Positions 6,568-9,346 of a DNA stretch of 9,346 nt are shown here, piece after piece. This DNA is from Candidatus Bathyarchaeota archaeon BA1 (GTDB taxonomy: Archaea; Thermoproteota; Bathyarchaeia; Bathyarchaeales; Bathyarchaeaceae): the NCBI GenBank assembly GCA_001399805.1, contig LIHJ01000018.1:1-9346 (forward strand), written 5' to 3'. Both the position numbers and the translations under genes were made by a program. The first letter of the stretch is position 1. Each line of letters opens with the position of its first letter. The notes beneath the pieces were generated by a model. It did no database searches. It saw only the letters and a list, made by a program, of their open reading frames with translations, and was not told the origin of the DNA.

Positions 6568-8382
6568 TTGGCGGAGGAGGAAAGGAAAAGGAAGGCCCCT
6601 AGGGAGGGCCAAATAACCGCTAGAGAACGAGAGTACGTGCGGGAACTTTACGCCGTTTCCGAGCGTTTCTTGGAAGTCGAAAGAAAAAGACCCATGTACG
6701 CTGCCATGGAGAGGACGTTTGGCTCGGACCCCTTTCAGAGGATAGACCCCAAGATGTACAAGAGGGGTGGGTTCAGGCAATCGAAGCGCAAACAGGAGTT
6801 CGTCAGGCTCGGCAGACAAGTGGCTATAGAGAGAGGCCTACCCGCTTACAATCGAGCTATGGGGATCCCCCTAGGTCAAAGGCAACTCGAACCTTTCTCC
6901 GTCGGCAAGACGGGCATTTTAGCGGAGCAAGACGATCTCCATCACGTCAACAATCCAGCTATCCAGCAAATGGTTGATGACATCAAGCGGACCACGATCG
7001 TCAATCTAGACATAGCCCATCGGATGCTTCAGGTTCGGGCCGGCAAGGAAGTTACGCCCGAGACGATCAACCTTTACCTCGAGACCCTGAACCACACCAT
7101 GTGCGGGGGTGCGGTGGCTCAGGAGCACATGTCTGAGATAAACCCGCTCTTGGTGAAAGATGCGTACGCTAAGGTGATCACCGGAAGCGATGAGATAAAA
7201 GATGCTTTGGACCGCCGTTTCGTCATAGACCTGGACAAACAATTCCATCCCACCCGGGCGAAGAAGCTCAAGGAGGCGATAGGTAATACCATATGGGTAG
7301 TGCTGAGGGCTCCGACGATAGCGATAAGGATGGCGGATGGGGAAGAGGCCGGGAGGTGGAGCGCCATGCAGAACACGATGGCCTTCATCGGATCCTATGG
7401 GCTCTCCGGTGAACAGGTGGTTTCAGATCTGGCATATTCTTTCAAGCATGCGCGGGTTATCCGCATGGGGAACAAGTTTTGGTTCCAGCGAATGCGTGGA
7501 AGGAACGAGCCCGGTGGCATGCCCGAGGGTTATCTGTGCGATTGCGCTCAATCCTGTTCCCATTTGCCCGCGAAACCGTTTTTGAAAGCCGCTCAGGAGT
7601 CCATTGAAGAAGCCAAGAAATACGTTCACGCCATGTCTGAAGGCATCTGCATCCCAGCGATCATAGACAGCGCCTATTGGTTCGGGTTTTACATGAGCGG
7701 CGGAATAGGGTTCACGAATACCACTGCGGGGGCAGCCCTGGGGGAAGCGAGCGAGACCTTCCAAGAGGAGCTCGCCGAGTTGAGCAACAAATATGCTGCG
7801 GATATAGACAGGGTGCCGCCCAGGTGGGATGTGGTCAGGTTCATAGTGGACATGATAATTCAATACGCGATGGAAACTTATGAGAAGATTCCCGCTCTCA
7901 CTGAATTCCATTGGGGAGGGGCCCACAGGATATCGCTTATAGGTAGTTTGGGTGCCGGCACGGCCGCGTTGCTCACGGGTGATTCAACGATGGGCCTTTG
8001 GGGGAGCCATTATGCCATAGCGCTGGCCATGAAGGAAGGGTGGTTGAGAACAGGATGGGCCGGACAAGAGGTTCAGGATCACATAGGTCTGCCCTACCTT
8101 TGCAGCTACAGACCCGAGGAAGGAAATTTTGCAGAATTGAGGGGCTACAACACCCCATACGCATCTTTCACGGCTGGGCACGGCGTCATCCGGGAGGTGG
8201 CTGGGTACGCGGCGATGGTGGGGCGAGGTGACGCGTGGGTTGCCAGTCCGGTGGTGAAGGCTGCGTTCGCCGATCCCCACTTGGTTTTTGACTTCAGGGA
8301 ACCTAAAATGTGCATTGCGAAGGCAACCTTGCGCCAATTCATGCCGGCCGGGGAGAGAGATCCAACCCTTCCCCCACACTAG
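6568..8382 (+). CDS. mcrA: MCR-family alpha subunit, divergent (probable alkyl-CoM reductase type)
   Basis: The 604-residue product (from TTG 6568) aligns by eye with Methanothermobacter McrA (550) over nearly its whole length: RQSKRKQEFV, DDLHHVNNPAIQQM, GKEVTPETI, RWSAMQ, MSGGIGFT, GDAWVASPVVKAAFAD. Retained: the axial F430 ligand Gln147 (Gln185), Arg225 and Gln230 (Arg263, Gln268), Lys256-His257 (Lys293-His294), Arg271 (Arg308), Phe330 (Phe382), thioglycine Gly445 (Gly499) and Asp450 (Asp504). Changed: Arg270 to Gln307, Gln332 to Asn384, Tyr333 to Thr385, Gln400 to His453, Phe443-Tyr444 to Trp497-Ala498, Cys452 to Ile506. It also has a charged N-terminal extension of roughly 40 residues and an insertion of about 15 residues after CDCAQSC (324-330). 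These changes surround the coenzyme and substrate channel and argue against a standard methanogenic enzyme; an alkyl-CoM reductase is the likeliest role, with the alkane unknown. It follows mcrG by 40 bp. Confidence 0.93.
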   Translation: MAEEERKRKAPREGQITAREREYVRELYAVSERFLEVERKRPMYAAMERTFGSDPFQRIDPKMYKRGGFRQSKRKQEFVRLGRQVAIERGLPAYNRAMGIPLGQRQLEPFSVGKTGILAEQDDLHHVNNPAIQQMVDDIKRTTIVNLDIAHRMLQVRAGKEVTPETINLYLETLNHTMCGGAVAQEHMSEINPLLVKDAYAKVITGSDEIKDALDRRFVIDLDKQFHPTRAKKLKEAIGNTIWVVLRAPTIAIRMADGEEAGRWSAMQNTMAFIGSYGLSGEQVVSDLAYSFKHARVIRMGNKFWFQRMRGRNEPGGMPEGYLCDCAQSCSHLPAKPFLKAAQESIEEAKKYVHAMSEGICIPAIIDSAYWFGFYMSGGIGFTNTTAGAALGEASETFQEELAELSNKYAADIDRVPPRWDVVRFIVDMIIQYAMETYEKIPALTEFHWGGAHRISLIGSLGAGTAALLTGDSTMGLWGSHYAIALAMKEGWLRTGWAGQEVQDHIGLPYLCSYRPEEGNFAELRGYNTPYASFTAGHGVIREVAGYAAMVGRGDAWVASPVVKAAFADPHLVFDFREPKMCIAKATLRQFMPAGERDPTLPPH

Positions 8383-8397
8383 CTTGGGGGTGGGTAC

Positions 8398-8880
8398 ATG
8401 GGGGAAAAAGCGAGCCAAGAACGTCCAGATGGGTGGTGGAGGGATCCACCCCAATCGGAATGGATACTCGATCGCGGCCATGAGCCTACAACATTTGAAT
8501 TATTCCATGATTTTATTATTGGAAAAGCGGTGACTACCCCTGAAGCTGTAGCCGTTGCGAGCATGCCTCCTTCTCGGCTTATTCAATTCGATATCACTCA
8601 CCCAAGGAGAGGCGTGGAGTACGTGAGATTATTCTTGAGCCCGACCGATGTCTTGGAGGGCCCCGCTGAAGAGGAACCAGACCTCACCATAAGGATGAAT
8701 TATTACGATCTCGTGGCCATTCTCCTAGGGGAACTTTCTGTGATGGGTGCGTTTTGGGGGGGTAAGGCCACGGTAATCGGCAACCTAACAGCCGGTATAG
8801 ATCTGTTTGATACAATCCAAGCTATCCACAAGAAAGGACGAACCCCAAGGCCAGATTTTTGGCCATCCGGTCATCCCTAA
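8398..8880 (+). CDS. SCP2-like (sterol carrier protein 2) lipid-binding domain protein
   Basis: The 160-residue product has an SCP2-type pattern in its second half: LIQFDITHPRRGVEYVRLFL (60-79), then EEPDLTIRMNYYDLVAILLG (91-110), GAFWGGKATVIGNL (117-130) and a closing helix. This is the common 'acidic-P-D-[LV]-T-I...L..G...a...GK..v.G' core. The N-terminal 50 residues are Trp- and Pro-rich (DGWWRDPPQSEW) and are not part of the core. SCP2 domains hold acyl-CoA or other hydrophobic molecules in a tunnel. No signal peptide or membrane helix is seen, so it is probably cytoplasmic. It starts 15 bp after mcrA behind a GGGGGTGGG ribosome binding site and is likely in the mcr operon. It shares fold pattern but little direct sequence with the broken SCP2-like gene at 3762-4234. 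Its role with the reductase is not known. Confidence 0.65.
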   Translation: MGEKASQERPDGWWRDPPQSEWILDRGHEPTTFELFHDFIIGKAVTTPEAVAVASMPPSRLIQFDITHPRRGVEYVRLFLSPTDVLEGPAEEEPDLTIRMNYYDLVAILLGELSVMGAFWGGKATVIGNLTAGIDLFDTIQAIHKKGRTPRPDFWPSGHP

Positions 8881-8883
8881 TTA

Positions 8884-8910
8884 AACTAAAAGCTACAATA
8901 ACTAAAAGCT
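8884..8910 (+). repeat. Tandem pair of 11-bp repeats AACTAAAAGCT
   Basis: Two identical 11-mers, at 8884-8894 and 8900-8910, start 16 bp apart just after the SCP2-like gene, followed by the palindrome GGCTAGCC (8911-8918). The spacing is about one and a half helical turns. They lie between the mcr operon end and the next promoter and could belong to either. Confidence 0.45.
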
Positions 8911-8937
8911 GGCTAGCCCATTCCTTACACAAAAAAC

Positions 8938-8945
8938 GTTATAAT
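8938..8945 (+). promoter_or_regulatory. Candidate archaeal TATA box for the RNA phosphodiesterase gene
   Basis: GTTATAAT sits about 31 bp upstream of the ATG at 8973, preceded by an A-rich run. Archaeal transcription would then begin close to the start codon, giving a short leader or leaderless message, which fits the lack of a strong ribosome binding site. Confidence 0.4.
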
Positions 8946-8972
8946 CGAGGCTAAAAATGTGTTTGTGATCCG

Positions 8973-9346
8973 ATGCCCCGTGCTTTCGTGGCAATTGACA
9001 TCGACGAAGCTGTGCGGCAAAAGCTTGTCGCGGCGCAGGAGCAGCTAGAGGCCACCGGAGCTGATCTCAAGCTGGTCGAGCCGCCCAATATTCACGTGAC
9101 GATGAAGTTTCTTGGTGAAGTGCCGGATGATAAAATTGAGGCGATTGCGGTTGCCATGCACAAAGCCATCGAGGGGGTGGCACCGTTTGATATAGATGTA
9201 CGGGGGATCGGTGTATTTCCAAATCTGCGCTATATCCGCGTTGTCTGGGCCGGTGTCGCCGGGGGATGTGATAAAATCGTGGACATCCAACAAAAGATCG
9301 ACCAAGAGTTGCAACCACTCGGATTTCGGCGGGAGCGGGATTTTGT
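8973..9346 (+). CDS. thpR: RNA 2',3'-cyclic phosphodiesterase (ThpR/LigT family), 3' end cut by window edge
   Basis: The open frame starts MPRAFVAIDI and contains NIHVTMKFLGEV at about residues 39-50, the first of the two HxT/S motifs (His41-Val-Thr43) of the 2H phosphoesterase superfamily. The gene is open to the window end after 124 codons; the family is about 180-190 residues, so the second HxT motif lies outside. ThpR/LigT enzymes hydrolyse 2',3'-cyclic phosphates and can join certain tRNA half-molecules in vitro. All eight visible arginine codons are CGN, unlike the AGG-rich mcr block upstream. It is separated from the mcr operon by 92 bp with its own candidate TATA box and is probably an unrelated housekeeping gene. 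Residues such as FVAIDIDE and GIGVFPNLRYIRVVWAG agree well with the family. Confidence 0.9.
   Translation, partial: MPRAFVAIDIDEAVRQKLVAAQEQLEATGADLKLVEPPNIHVTMKFLGEVPDDKIEAIAVAMHKAIEGVAPFDIDVRGIGVFPNLRYIRVVWAGVAGGCDKIVDIQQKIDQELQPLGFRRERDF

Noticed and set aside
4335..8382. Ordinary methanogenic MCR operon
   Set aside because: Several near-invariant McrA residues are replaced and mcrC/mcrD are missing from the cluster; methanogenesis is not formally excluded but is less likely.
1..9346. CRISPR arrays, insertion sequences, integrases or attachment sites
   Set aside because: No regularly spaced repeats, transposase motifs or terminal inverted repeats were seen on either strand.

Overview
The window is archaeal. 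It carries the three structural genes of a methyl-coenzyme M reductase (MCR) family enzyme in the order mcrB-mcrG-mcrA, together with a gene for the MCR activation factor A2 (AtwA), a NikR nickel repressor, a CooT-like nickel protein and a LigT/ThpR-type RNA phosphodiesterase. Several genes start with GTG or TTG behind purine-rich ribosome binding sites. The phylum cannot be fixed from the sequence. The MCR is clearly divergent from methanogen MCR and looks more like the alkyl-CoM reductase (ACR) type reported from uncultured archaea that activate short- or long-chain alkanes. That is an inference from active-site substitutions, aligned by eye against the remembered Methanothermobacter sequence.

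Layout. Positions 1-626 (minus strand): a small CooT-like gene followed by a Nudix hydrolase that runs off the left edge. Positions 627-987: a 361-bp divergent intergenic region with two copies of a 12-bp sequence containing the perfect palindrome CACGGCCGTG, one about 100 bp upstream of cooT and one about 90 bp upstream of nikR. Positions 988-3722 (plus strand): nikR, an HD-domain nucleotidase-like gene joined to it stop-to-start, and atwA. Positions 3762-4234 (minus strand): an SCP2-like lipid-binding protein gene interrupted by one frameshift at a G4 tract. Positions 4335-8880 (plus strand): mcrB, mcrG, mcrA and a second, unrelated-looking SCP2-like gene, closely spaced and probably one operon. 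Positions 8973-9346: the start of an RNA 2',3'-cyclic phosphodiesterase gene, cut by the right edge.

How it may work together. MCR-type enzymes need the nickel tetrapyrrole F430 and ATP-dependent reductive activation by A2. The nickel regulator NikR and nickel-binding CooT next door fit a nickel-demanding enzyme. Two SCP2-like proteins flanking the reductase are unexpected. SCP2 domains bind acyl-CoA or other hydrophobic ligands, so they may handle a hydrophobic substrate or product of an alkyl-CoM reductase (hypothesis). McrA keeps the F430-ligand glutamine and the thioglycine glycine, but has lost the alpha Tyr333 and Phe443-Tyr444 equivalents around the substrate pocket. It also has a cysteine-rich insertion and a charged N-terminal extension. 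mcrC and mcrD are not in the window. Arginine codon use differs between the atwA-to-SCP2 block (mostly AGG/AGA) and the flanking nikR, HD and thpR genes (mostly CGN), which hints at different histories.
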